A DNA stretch of 13,447 bases. It comes from JAZNOL01 sp045580815 (GTDB lineage Bacteria > Bacillota > Clostridia > RUG12999). The DNA is taken from positions 1 through 13,447 of the forward strand of contig JAZNOL010000039.1 in assembly GCA_045580815.1 (NCBI GenBank). The letters are read 5' to 3'. Position numbers and translations under genes: made by a program. The notes under the pieces are model-generated. The model did no database searches, had not been told where the DNA came from, and saw nothing but the letters and a program-made list of their open reading frames with translations. This document shows, one piece after another, positions 1 through 6,418 of the stretch (within the stretch, counting starts at the first letter, position 1; each line of letters begins with the position of its first letter).

Positions 1-382
1 GCGGTTTTTCTTTCAAAAATCTTTCCAAATCAGCTTCTGCAATATATTCCACATCAACAGCATCAAGAATTTCATCCAAAATCAGCATATCATAGTCTTT
101 TTCTATTGCTGTAACAATCGCATTTTCATAATATTTCAAGGTTTTTTCTTTTGCAACAAATGTCTCTGCTTCGTCCATGTAAAAACAAAATTTATCAAAA
201 AAATCACATTTCTGAATATCCACACCTGCCATAGCCTTATGTTCTCCGCTACAGGTGTTTTTTAAAAACGAGCAATACAAAACTTTAAATCCGTTTCCTT
301 TGCATCTAACCCCAAGTCCAATTGATGCACTTGTTTTGCCTTTTCCGTCACCGTAATATATATGAATCAGCCCGGTTTCCAT
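1..382 (-). CDS. cobO: Corrinoid adenosyltransferase, N-terminal part (CobO/BtuR type), cut by window edge
   Basis: This is a partial gene. The first 127 codons are visible and the C-terminus lies beyond position 1. The family transfers the adenosyl group of ATP to Co(I) corrinoids to make adenosylcobalamin in the cytoplasm. The sequence shows a P-loop, GDGKGKTS, at residues 11-18, right after the GLIHIYYG strand typical of this family, and a Walker B-like segment LILDEI at residues 100-105. The ATG at 380-382 directly follows the TAA of the upstream ygjV-like gene (TAAATG). Its ribosome binding site, GAGG, lies inside the end of that gene, so translation is probably coupled. No cobalamin riboswitch or other cobalamin gene is visible. 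The identification rests on the P-loop and surrounding family pattern; the missing C-terminus prevents a subtype call. Confidence 0.85.
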   Translation of the reverse strand, partial: METGLIHIYYGDGKGKTSASIGLGVRCKGNGFKVLYCSFLKNTCSGEHKAMAGVDIQKCDFFDKFCFYMDEAETFVAKEKTLKYYENAIVTAIEKDYDMLILDEILDAVDVEYIAEADLERFLKEKP

Positions 383-913
383 TTAGTTTTCCTCACTTTT
401 ATTAAGAAATTTTGAAACAAGACACCGCAGTACATAAACTATAATTGAACAGACCGTGAAAACTTCACATATTATACCGCCTATGGATTTTGCATGTATG
501 TTATAAGTCATCCATATTGGCGAAACCACAAAAAACTGACCTATGCGAATAATTGTTCCGTTATCTGTCCACATTGTTAAAACTCCTGTTATCTGAGCAA
601 CAAGCAAAATAAGGGACGGCCATCCATCATATGTAAAAATCGTTGCAGCCACATATATGCTCATCATAAGCAATAAAACATACCATTTTCTGCTCTTTTT
701 ACCACCGCACATTATGCCACTTCGTAATATATTGATTAAGTTGGTAACTGCACCGGTATACATTCCAAGCATGAAGAAATTCAGTGCAAACAACAATCCT
801 CCGGCACCTTGCATGATATAAAAATTTCTCGTTTTTTTGCATTGAAACGAAAATATAATCATTGACATAGCAACAATGCCTATTGCTTGGGTCACAATAT
901 CATATGTACTCAT
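383..913 (-). CDS. YgjV-family inner membrane protein
   Basis: A 176-residue, very hydrophobic protein with about five or six predicted membrane segments (roughly residues 6-22, 34-56, 78-95, 99-115, 124-138, 145-166). The start (TQAIGIVAMSMIIFSFQCKKTRNF) and the following FFMLGMYTGAVTNLINILRS stretch resemble the YgjV family of small bacterial membrane proteins, whose function is not established. The length is also typical. The ATG at 911-913 has an AAGGGAG ribosome binding site 7 nt upstream. A hairpin at 936-966 separates it from the glycosyltransferase gene upstream, and its stop codon abuts the start of the corrinoid adenosyltransferase gene. I infer co-expression with that gene but no shared function. 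Membrane segments were judged by eye. Confidence 0.7.
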   Translation of the reverse strand: MSTYDIVTQAIGIVAMSMIIFSFQCKKTRNFYIMQGAGGLLFALNFFMLGMYTGAVTNLINILRSGIMCGGKKSRKWYVLLLMMSIYVAATIFTYDGWPSLILLVAQITGVLTMWTDNGTIIRIGQFFVVSPIWMTYNIHAKSIGGIICEVFTVCSIIVYVLRCLVSKFLNKSEEN

Positions 914-935
914 TACAATTCTCCCTTATATTGAT

Positions 936-966
936 AAAGGATGCGTCAATTAATGATGCATCCTTT
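936..966 (-). terminator. Hairpin between glycosyltransferase and ygjV-like genes
   Basis: AAAGGATGC (936-944) pairs with GCATCCTTT (958-966), and an inner TCA/TGA extends the stem past one mismatch. The hairpin starts only 6 nt after the glycosyltransferase stop codon. On the minus strand the stem is followed by TTTATC, a poor U-tract, so it may be a leaky terminator or a stem that protects the 3' end of the upstream message. The plus-strand orientation has the better T-run but no gene to terminate. Confidence 0.5.
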
Positions 967-971
967 TATTA

Positions 972-2297
972 TTAATCTTTGTTTGTATACAATCCGCTTG
1001 CAGCTTTAATATCTGTCGGCGAAACTGTTTTTGAAAATACAATTTTCTCACTTTGCTGAAGCTCTTCTATAGCAACAGACTGTGTATGTGCAATTGGTTC
1101 CCACTTTACTTTTTTAAACAGCGCAACAAGCGAAATCGGGATATATGTTACCTGAAACAGCGGAAACGTAAATGTATACAAAATCTTTTTAAGAGGTGTT
1201 GTATTAATCTGTTTCCACTCTGTAATCATAGTAATAAAACCAAGGACAAAAAACATTATATACATACCAAGCAGTGATGATCCGGTTAAACCAAGTGCTT
1301 CTAAGCCATTACCGCCTGTAAGTGCCATATAAATTGAACACACAACATTCATACACAGCGTAAATGTGCTAAGCAAAAACGCCGGCATAATAATCATCAA
1401 AAGGTCAAAACATGCAAAGCCTTTACCTGTAAAGCACCCTTTAACAAGAGATTTTCCGTATTTGGCAAATACTTGATAAAACCCTTTTGCCCATCTCATA
1501 CGCTGTTTCCATGACTGACTAAATTTAATTGGCTGTTCATCGTATAAAACAGCATCTTTGGCATAACCGATTTTTTCGCCACGACAAATATTATGAACAG
1601 TAAACTGAATGTCTTCAGTCAAAAGATAAAACTTCCAGCCATCGGTTTCTTTAAAAATTTCACTGCTAACAAGAAAACCTGTACCTGAAATCGCACAGCT
1701 TGTTCCAAGCAGCATACGTGATTCGTTTATATATTTTGATTCACGCAAAAACCAAAGTGCATAGCCTGCCGAAATCCAGTTGCTATCGTAATTTTTAGAA
1801 TTACGGTAACTTGTGATTATACGGTATCCCTGATTGAACACTTTATTCATTTCACGTACGTAGTTTGCATCAAGAACATTGTCCGCATCAAAAACAAAAT
1901 ATCCTGCATAGCCTGCATCCGGGAATTTTTCATTTATATTTTTATACAAAAAATCAAGTGCATAACCTTTGCCGACCTTTGATTTATCGTTTCTTTCCCA
2001 GACATATGCACCTGCACGGCGAGAAACATCTGCTGTACCATCGGTACAGTTATCGGCAACAACATATACGTCTATAAGCTCCGCCGGATAATTCTGCCCT
2101 TTAATACTGTCTATGAGATAGCCTATAACCTTCTCTTCATTGCGTGCTGAAATGAGCACTGCATATTTTTTAAGCGCCACAGCATCCTTATCTTTCTTTT
2201 TGATTATAAAAGGAACAAGGACATATGCAAACTGGTAAAAATAACAAATAAAAAAGATAGCCGACACAACAAAATTAACCCATTTTATTACTTGCAC
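972..2297 (-). CDS. Membrane-bound processive family 2 glycosyltransferase
   Basis: A 441-residue GT-A glycosyltransferase of the type that builds and often exports beta-linked polysaccharide from a nucleotide sugar at the cytoplasmic membrane. An N-terminal membrane segment (about 7-30) precedes the catalytic domain. Its motifs run in order: SARNE (50-54), ADNCTDGT (81-88), DADN (137-140, metal/UDP binding), TED (227-229, catalytic base region) and QRMRW (265-269, the Q-x-x-R-W acceptor motif of processive synthases). Membrane segments follow at about 297-325, 340-358 and 372-394. There is no PilZ domain. The start is GTG at 2297, with an in-frame TGA three codons upstream; AAGGA lies about 12 nt ahead of it. 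A good sigma-A promoter lies at 2356-2384. The product (a poly-GlcNAc, hyaluronan-like or other glycan) cannot be read from the sequence, and no partner synthesis genes are adjacent. Confidence 0.85.
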   Translation of the reverse strand: MQVIKWVNFVVSAIFFICYFYQFAYVLVPFIIKKKDKDAVALKKYAVLISARNEEKVIGYLIDSIKGQNYPAELIDVYVVADNCTDGTADVSRRAGAYVWERNDKSKVGKGYALDFLYKNINEKFPDAGYAGYFVFDADNVLDANYVREMNKVFNQGYRIITSYRNSKNYDSNWISAGYALWFLRESKYINESRMLLGTSCAISGTGFLVSSEIFKETDGWKFYLLTEDIQFTVHNICRGEKIGYAKDAVLYDEQPIKFSQSWKQRMRWAKGFYQVFAKYGKSLVKGCFTGKGFACFDLLMIIMPAFLLSTFTLCMNVVCSIYMALTGGNGLEALGLTGSSLLGMYIMFFVLGFITMITEWKQINTTPLKKILYTFTFPLFQVTYIPISLVALFKKVKWEPIAHTQSVAIEELQQSEKIVFSKTVSPTDIKAASGLYTNKD

Positions 2298-2348
2298 TGA
2301 CTTTCAACATCCTTATAATATATTTTTATAAACTCACCTTTTTAGCAC

Positions 2349-2450
2349 CTAATTAATTATATATACTTTTTGAATAAAAGTCAATAAAAAATATAATTTT
2401 GTCGATAAGATTTTTTTGAGTTGTTTAAAAATACCAAATTTAATCATCAT
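2349..2450 (-). CDS. Possible 33-residue small basic hydrophobic peptide
   Basis: A short ORF with tandem ATG codons (2445-2450), preceded at 5 nt by a GGGTGA ribosome binding site (AGGGTGA at 2456-2462), encodes a 33-residue peptide starting MMIKFGIFKQLKK and ending in YIIN. It is lysine-rich at the front with a short hydrophobic patch (LYFLLTFI). Against it: the ORF is AT-rich, and its 3' end contains the whole promoter of the downstream glycosyltransferase, so it may be chance. I recognise no family. A leader peptide or a small membrane-active peptide are the alternatives to no gene at all. Confidence 0.22.
   Translation of the reverse strand: MMIKFGIFKQLKKILSTKLYFLLTFIQKVYIIN
2356..2384 (-). 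promoter_or_regulatory. Sigma-A promoter of the glycosyltransferase gene
   Basis: On the minus strand TTGACT (2379-2384), a 17-nt spacer, and TATAAT (2356-2361) form a near-consensus promoter. Transcription would start near 2349, giving a leader of about 50 nt before the GTG at 2297. The promoter lies inside the possible 33-codon ORF. Confidence 0.75.
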
Positions 2451-2571
2451 AACAATCACCCTATTGATGTTTTGAACAAAAATTAGCTCAATTTAGCGAT
2501 TTATCGCAATAAATTACCATTAATTTCTTTGTGCATTTTCAACAGTTTTAAAATTAATTTTTGTAATAAAC

Positions 2572-2623
2572 ATAAAGACATAAAACGGGTTATTTACCTT
2601 TTTATTCCATTTTATGTCTTTAT
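2572..2623. repeat. 14-bp perfect inverted repeat downstream of birA
   Basis: The arms at 2572-2585 and 2610-2623 (core AAAGACATAAAA / TTTTATGTCTTT) are perfectly complementary across a 24-nt spacer. The repeat lies about 40 nt after the birA stop codon. It may end the htrA-birA transcript, but the stem is AT-rich and the U-tract is weak on the minus strand. The plus-strand side has the more T-rich tail. The rest of the 2298-2663 spacer holds the glycosyltransferase promoter, the possible small ORF, and nothing else I can name. Confidence 0.45.
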
Positions 2624-2663
2624 TTGTTAATTTATTATTTTATATCTTAACTTCGTTTTATCG

Positions 2664-3416
2664 TCATTTTACCCGCAGTGTAATTTCGCCACCAAACAGC
2701 TGTGTCACATGTCCGTTTTTTGTTTCAACCACAAGACTGCCGTCTCTATCAATATCCTTTGCGAAACCGTCATACCAAATATTATTTTGCAAATAACGGA
2801 TATTTTTTCCAATAACATTTGATTTTTTACGGTACGTTTCAAAAATCAAATCTGTATTTGTGTTTTTCGCAATCTCAAAAATATTATCTGCAATCTGAGC
2901 AATAAGTCTGTTTTTGCTGCATTTAATTTCTCCAAGTGATACTGCTGTTTGTTTTAATTCATCCGGGAAGTTTTGAGTTGACAAATTAATTCCTATACCG
3001 GACACAATATACTTTTTAGATGTTTCGGCACTCTTTGAAAAAACCGATTCACAAAGTATCCCACACACTTTACGGTCATTCAAATATATATCATTCACCC
3101 ATTTTATTAACGTTTTTTTACCGCTGCAAGCATCAATTGCATTTGATACAGCCACCGCTACCGCTGACGTAAAAAACGTTGTGTCGCAATCATTTTCCAT
3201 TTCAAATGCCACACTCATATAAATACCGGTATCCTTCGGCGAATAAAAGCTTTTACCCTGTCTGCCTCTGCCTGCTGTCTGGCAGTTTGCAACTATTACA
3301 AAAGGGCAAACTGCCAAATCGGCTTCAAGCATACGCTTTGCTTCGTTATTTGTGGAATCAATTGTGTCAAACTCAAAAAGCCTGCATGGCGTTTTAATAT
3401 ATTTTTTTATTTCCAT
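2664..3416 (-). CDS. birA: Biotin--protein ligase, catalytic domain only
   Basis: A 250-residue cytoplasmic enzyme that activates biotin with ATP to biotinyl-AMP and attaches it to the lysine of biotin carboxyl carrier domains, such as acetyl-CoA carboxylase. The catalytic features are STNNEAK (21-27), the adenylate-binding loop GRGRQGKS (49-56), KWVNDI (105-110, with the key lysine), KVCGIL (116-121) and GIGIN (140-144). A small C-terminal beta domain ends in GGEITLR (242-248). The usual bifunctional BirA has an N-terminal helix-turn-helix domain of about 60 residues. It is absent here, so this version should not repress biotin genes. The ATG directly follows the HtrA stop codon (TAAATG) with only a weak GAAG ribosome binding site, which implies translational coupling to htrA. 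Confidence 0.93.
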   Translation of the reverse strand: MEIKKYIKTPCRLFEFDTIDSTNNEAKRMLEADLAVCPFVIVANCQTAGRGRQGKSFYSPKDTGIYMSVAFEMENDCDTTFFTSAVAVAVSNAIDACSGKKTLIKWVNDIYLNDRKVCGILCESVFSKSAETSKKYIVSGIGINLSTQNFPDELKQTAVSLGEIKCSKNRLIAQIADNIFEIAKNTNTDLIFETYRKKSNVIGKNIRYLQNNIWYDGFAKDIDRDGSLVVETKNGHVTQLFGGEITLRVK

Positions 3417-4925
3417 TTATTCTTCGTTCGCTTTACTGTCTTTTTTAGAACTGAGGGTTATTTCAAGTTCTTTTTCCAAATATTCTCCCTCACCCATAAT
3501 CTTAACGGTAATATTTACTTTTTCACCGCCACGATAGTATTTAAGTCTATCCTGCAGTTGTGCAATTGTAGAAACAGTTGTTCCGTCAAATTTTGTAATT
3601 ATATATCCATGTTTTATACCGGCTTTATCAGCAGCCAGACCTTCTTCTACAGATTCAACATACACACCTGCCGGAATACCATACATCTCCGAAACGCTTG
3701 ATGAAACATCTCTGCCCGATATTCCAAGATATCCACGATTGTTTTCATCCTCAACTATTTCGCGGGTTTCTTTTACCATAAGCTCGCCGATAATTTCCTC
3801 CACATCGGTAATCGGAATGGCATAACCCATGCCTTCAACGCCGCTTGCTGCAATTTTTACCGAGTTTATACCAATAAGCTCGCCACGCATATTAAGCAGA
3901 GCACCACCGGAGTTACCCGGATTGATTGCCGCATCCGTCTGGATAAATTTATTTTTAACCTCTTGTGAATTTTCGCCTTCTGTTGCAAGCTCACGGTCAA
4001 CCGCACTGATAATACCTGTTGTAACCGACTGACCGTAACCTAAAGCATTACCGATAGCCACAACCCGGTCGCCGGGGCGCATCTGCGATGAATCACCTAT
4101 TGTGGCAATTGCAATTTTATTCATTGTGTCTGCGGAAACATCACTAAGCTTAACTGCTATTACCGCAAGGTCTTTATCGGCATTATATCCTTTTACCTGA
4201 GCCGCAAACACATTTGTTTGTCCTTCACTTTCTTCTTTTAAATGCTCATCGTAACTAAATATAACATTCAATTCTGTGCTGTTTGCAATAACATGGTGGT
4301 TTGTAACTATAAGCAATTCTGTATCGTTTTTGCCAATTACAATTCCTGAGCCTGAGCTCTGACTCTCCTGCTGATAGGCGCCAAACAGTGTAACAACATT
4401 CGAAACAGACATATTTGTAATTGTTACAATTGACGGCATACAGTTTTCAGCAATGGTCGCTACATCACTTTCATCCACTGCTCCTCCGCTGCTTTTTGAC
4501 ATCAACGTTTCTGTGGTGGTAATTTTAAACTGTGATGACACAATCTTACTAGTAAGCGCCGATGTTGTACCAAAAACTATGCCTGCAACAAGAGCTATTG
4601 CAATTATTGCAACTGCTTTTACAACAAATTTTGCTATACCATTTTTTTGCGGCTGATTTTTATTTGCATACGGATTATCATTATCAACAAAAATTGCAGC
4701 AGCTTCTGTATCATAATACGATGGTTCGGGTTCTTCGTGTATATATACCGGTTCCTCATATACGGTTATTTTTTCAGGTTGTGTAACTGTTTCGCTATTT
4801 TCATCACTTGCTGTCTCTTCTGTTTTTGCAGCAGTTTCCCCTTTTATTTCTTCCTCAGATACATTCGCTGTTTCTTCATTTTCCTGATTAGAATTAATTT
4901 TATTTTCAAAATTATTGTTTTCCAT
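3417..4925 (-). CDS. htrA: Membrane-anchored HtrA/DegP-type S1C serine protease with PDZ domain
   Basis: A 502-residue envelope quality-control protease. An acidic, Glu/Pro-rich cytoplasmic tail of about 95 residues precedes one membrane anchor (about 100-124). A trypsin-like domain outside the membrane carries the complete triad: His211 in TNHHVI, Asp252 in DKDLAV, and Ser339 in NPGNSGG. A single PDZ domain (about 396-490, beginning GYLGI) should bind substrate C-termini. This layout matches Gram-positive HtrA proteins, which degrade misfolded exported proteins. The ATG at 4925 is preceded at 10 nt by AAAGGAG. The 117-bp upstream gap holds a possible weak promoter (4977-5005) and an AT-only inverted repeat. 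The gene is followed without a gap by birA. Secretion stress control is known for relatives but no CssR-type site was recognised here. Confidence 0.93.
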   Translation of the reverse strand: MENNNFENKINSNQENEETANVSEEEIKGETAAKTEETASDENSETVTQPEKITVYEEPVYIHEEPEPSYYDTEAAAIFVDNDNPYANKNQPQKNGIAKFVVKAVAIIAIALVAGIVFGTTSALTSKIVSSQFKITTTETLMSKSSGGAVDESDVATIAENCMPSIVTITNMSVSNVVTLFGAYQQESQSSGSGIVIGKNDTELLIVTNHHVIANSTELNVIFSYDEHLKEESEGQTNVFAAQVKGYNADKDLAVIAVKLSDVSADTMNKIAIATIGDSSQMRPGDRVVAIGNALGYGQSVTTGIISAVDRELATEGENSQEVKNKFIQTDAAINPGNSGGALLNMRGELIGINSVKIAASGVEGMGYAIPITDVEEIIGELMVKETREIVEDENNRGYLGISGRDVSSSVSEMYGIPAGVYVESVEEGLAADKAGIKHGYIITKFDGTTVSTIAQLQDRLKYYRGGEKVNITVKIMGEGEYLEKELEITLSSKKDSKANEE

Positions 4926-4976
4926 ACAAATTAAGCTCCTTTACATTGCAATTTTACCCTGCAACATTAATGATAC

Positions 4977-5005
4977 ATTATCTTTATGAACAATTTTAGT
5001 ATAAA
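4977..5005 (-). promoter_or_regulatory. Weak candidate promoter of htrA-birA
   Basis: TTTATA (5000-5005), a 17-nt spacer and GATAAT (4977-4982) on the minus strand match the sigma-A consensus only in part. The -35 overlaps one arm of an AT-only inverted repeat (TATAAATTT at 5000-5008, AAATTTATA at 5023-5031), which could be a weak stem or a binding site. The SLH-trmK-DUF554 unit could also read through into htrA. Confidence 0.35.
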
Positions 5006-5042
5006 TTTGTTAAAAATTTATTAAATTTATAAGAACTTACTT

Positions 5043-5720
5043 TTACATAAGCCGACAAAGTATAATCGGAATAAAAATTGCCGGCACCATATTCATGACT
5101 TTTATTTTTGTAAGCCCAAGCATATTAAGCGAAAGCCCGATAATAATAAGAGAGCCTACAGCTGTCATCTGATTAATAACATAATCGGTAAGAAACGGGG
5201 CTATAAACTGTGCAAGAAGCGTTATTGTTCCCTGATACACCAACACACCTACCGCTGAAAATATAACACCAACGCCAAAGGTTGACGTGAAAATTATTGC
5301 ACTTATTCCGTCAATTAAGGATTTTGAAAAAATTGTATCGTGTCTGCCTGAAATTCCGCTTTCAAGGGAGCCGACAATTGACATTGCACCCACACAAAAC
5401 AAAAGTGTTGCCGAAACAAACCCTTTTGCAAAGGTTGAATTGCTGCCGGAAGAAAACCGTGTTTCAAGTTTATTGCCAAGATTATTTATCCTGTCGTCAA
5501 GTTTTAAAAGCTCGCCGATTATCACACCGATAACCATTGAAAGAATAACTCCAAGAGTATTTTCGCACTTCAGGCTGCCGCTTATACCTATGTACATTAC
5601 ACAAAGTGCGAGTCCCTGCATAATCGAATTACTCAGTTTTTCAGGCAGTCCTTTTTTAAAAATAAGTCCGCACAGACTGCCCGCTATTACAGCTGCAACG
5701 TTTACAGCTACCGCTATCAT
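5043..5720 (-). CDS. DUF554 family membrane protein (YdfK-like)
   Basis: A 225-residue polytopic membrane protein with about six or seven hydrophobic segments. It resembles the DUF554 family: the opening NVAAVIAGSLCGLIFKKGLP, the central FVSATLLFCVGAMSIVGSLE (102-121), FTSTFGVGVIFSAV (143-156) and the C-terminal INQMTAVGSLIIIGLSLNML are the family landmarks. A transport role has been suggested for the family but is not established. The ATG overlaps the trmK stop codon by 4 nt (ATGA, 5717-5720), so it is translated by coupling and belongs to the SLH-trmK operon. The full length matches the usual size, and no frameshift is visible. Confidence 0.85.
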   Translation of the reverse strand: MIAVAVNVAAVIAGSLCGLIFKKGLPEKLSNSIMQGLALCVMYIGISGSLKCENTLGVILSMVIGVIIGELLKLDDRINNLGNKLETRFSSGSNSTFAKGFVSATLLFCVGAMSIVGSLESGISGRHDTIFSKSLIDGISAIIFTSTFGVGVIFSAVGVLVYQGTITLLAQFIAPFLTDYVINQMTAVGSLIIIGLSLNMLGLTKIKVMNMVPAIFIPIILCRLM

Positions 5721-6397
5721 TTTATTTCGCCTCCGAATTTGCGGATTTCATTTTCCGCTTCTGCCTTTTTTTCTTCAAATATTTTTATAACCTTGCTGTT
5801 TCCCGACTGTCTGATATTTTCGAGATTACAGCTTACAGAATCAAAATGTTTTTGTAAAAACACTCCGTACAGAGGATGCTCAAGCAAAGCCGGTGAAAAA
5901 ACAAGTTCATGCTCACTCCAGTTTTGATGGCCTTTTTTTACGCGCATGACCGTATAGAGCTTTTCACCCTCAAGAGCAAGGGCTTCTTCTTCAATTTTAA
6001 ATCCGTTTTCCTGCAAACTTTTTCGCAGCGTGCTTATTTTGCTCATAGGTTGCAGAATATACTCCTGTGCCGCATTGGGACGGGCGTTAATAATAGATGC
6101 AATCAGCTCGCCGCCCATTCCGGCAATAACAGCCGTCTGCACCTGCCCATCTTCAAGGCCGGCAAGACCGTCGCACAAAACGGTTTTAATTTTATCGCAA
6201 AGTCCGTAGTGTTTAATGTTTGAAAGTGCACTTTCAAGCGGACCTTTGCGGATATCGCACGCAACCGCTTTTTCTGCTTTTTTGTTTAAAACAAGATATA
6301 TAGGCAGATACGCATGGTCTGTGCCTATGTCTGCAACGCAGGCTGCCTGTGGTGTCATATCTGCCACACATTGCAGTCTGGGTGTTAATTTTATCAA
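5717..6397 (-). CDS. trmK: tRNA (adenine-22-N1)-methyltransferase TrmK
   Basis: A 226-residue S-adenosylmethionine-dependent methyltransferase that makes m1A22 in the D-arm of bacterial tRNAs, notably tRNA-Ser and tRNA-Leu. The N-terminal class I fold shows the family motif VADIGTDHAYLP (21-32), which binds AdoMet, the acidic CDI strand (47-49), the AGMGG motif (92-96) and LQPM (115-118). The C-terminal part (about 160-226) is the helical region expected in the family. The start is TTG at 6397, chosen because a strong GGAGG lies 8 nt upstream and the sequence after it (IKLTPRLQCVA) is the normal N-terminus. In many Firmicutes trmK lies beside sigA and a Nif3-like gene. Here it lies between an SLH protein and DUF554. 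Confidence 0.9.
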   Translation of the reverse strand: MIKLTPRLQCVADMTPQAACVADIGTDHAYLPIYLVLNKKAEKAVACDIRKGPLESALSNIKHYGLCDKIKTVLCDGLAGLEDGQVQTAVIAGMGGELIASIINARPNAAQEYILQPMSKISTLRKSLQENGFKIEEEALALEGEKLYTVMRVKKGHQNWSEHELVFSPALLEHPLYGVFLQKHFDSVSCNLENIRQSGNSKVIKIFEEKKAEAENEIRKFGGEIK

Positions 6398-6418
6398 TCC
6401 GAAAACCTCCGTATCGAG

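Noticed and set aside
914..971. Cobalamin riboswitch ahead of the ygjV-cobO pair
   Set aside because: The 58-nt gap holds only a simple hairpin and a ribosome binding site. It is far too short for a cobalamin aptamer and has no B12-box-like sequence.
5000..5031. Terminator between DUF554 and htrA
   Set aside because: The inverted repeat TATAAATTT / AAATTTATA is entirely A and T, so it would be a very weak stem, and no U-tract follows. I list it only as part of the htrA leader.
5287..5790. A 167-codon plus-strand open frame
   Set aside because: It lies antisense to the DUF554 and trmK genes, which have clear family motifs. It has no ribosome binding site and its translation resembles no protein family.
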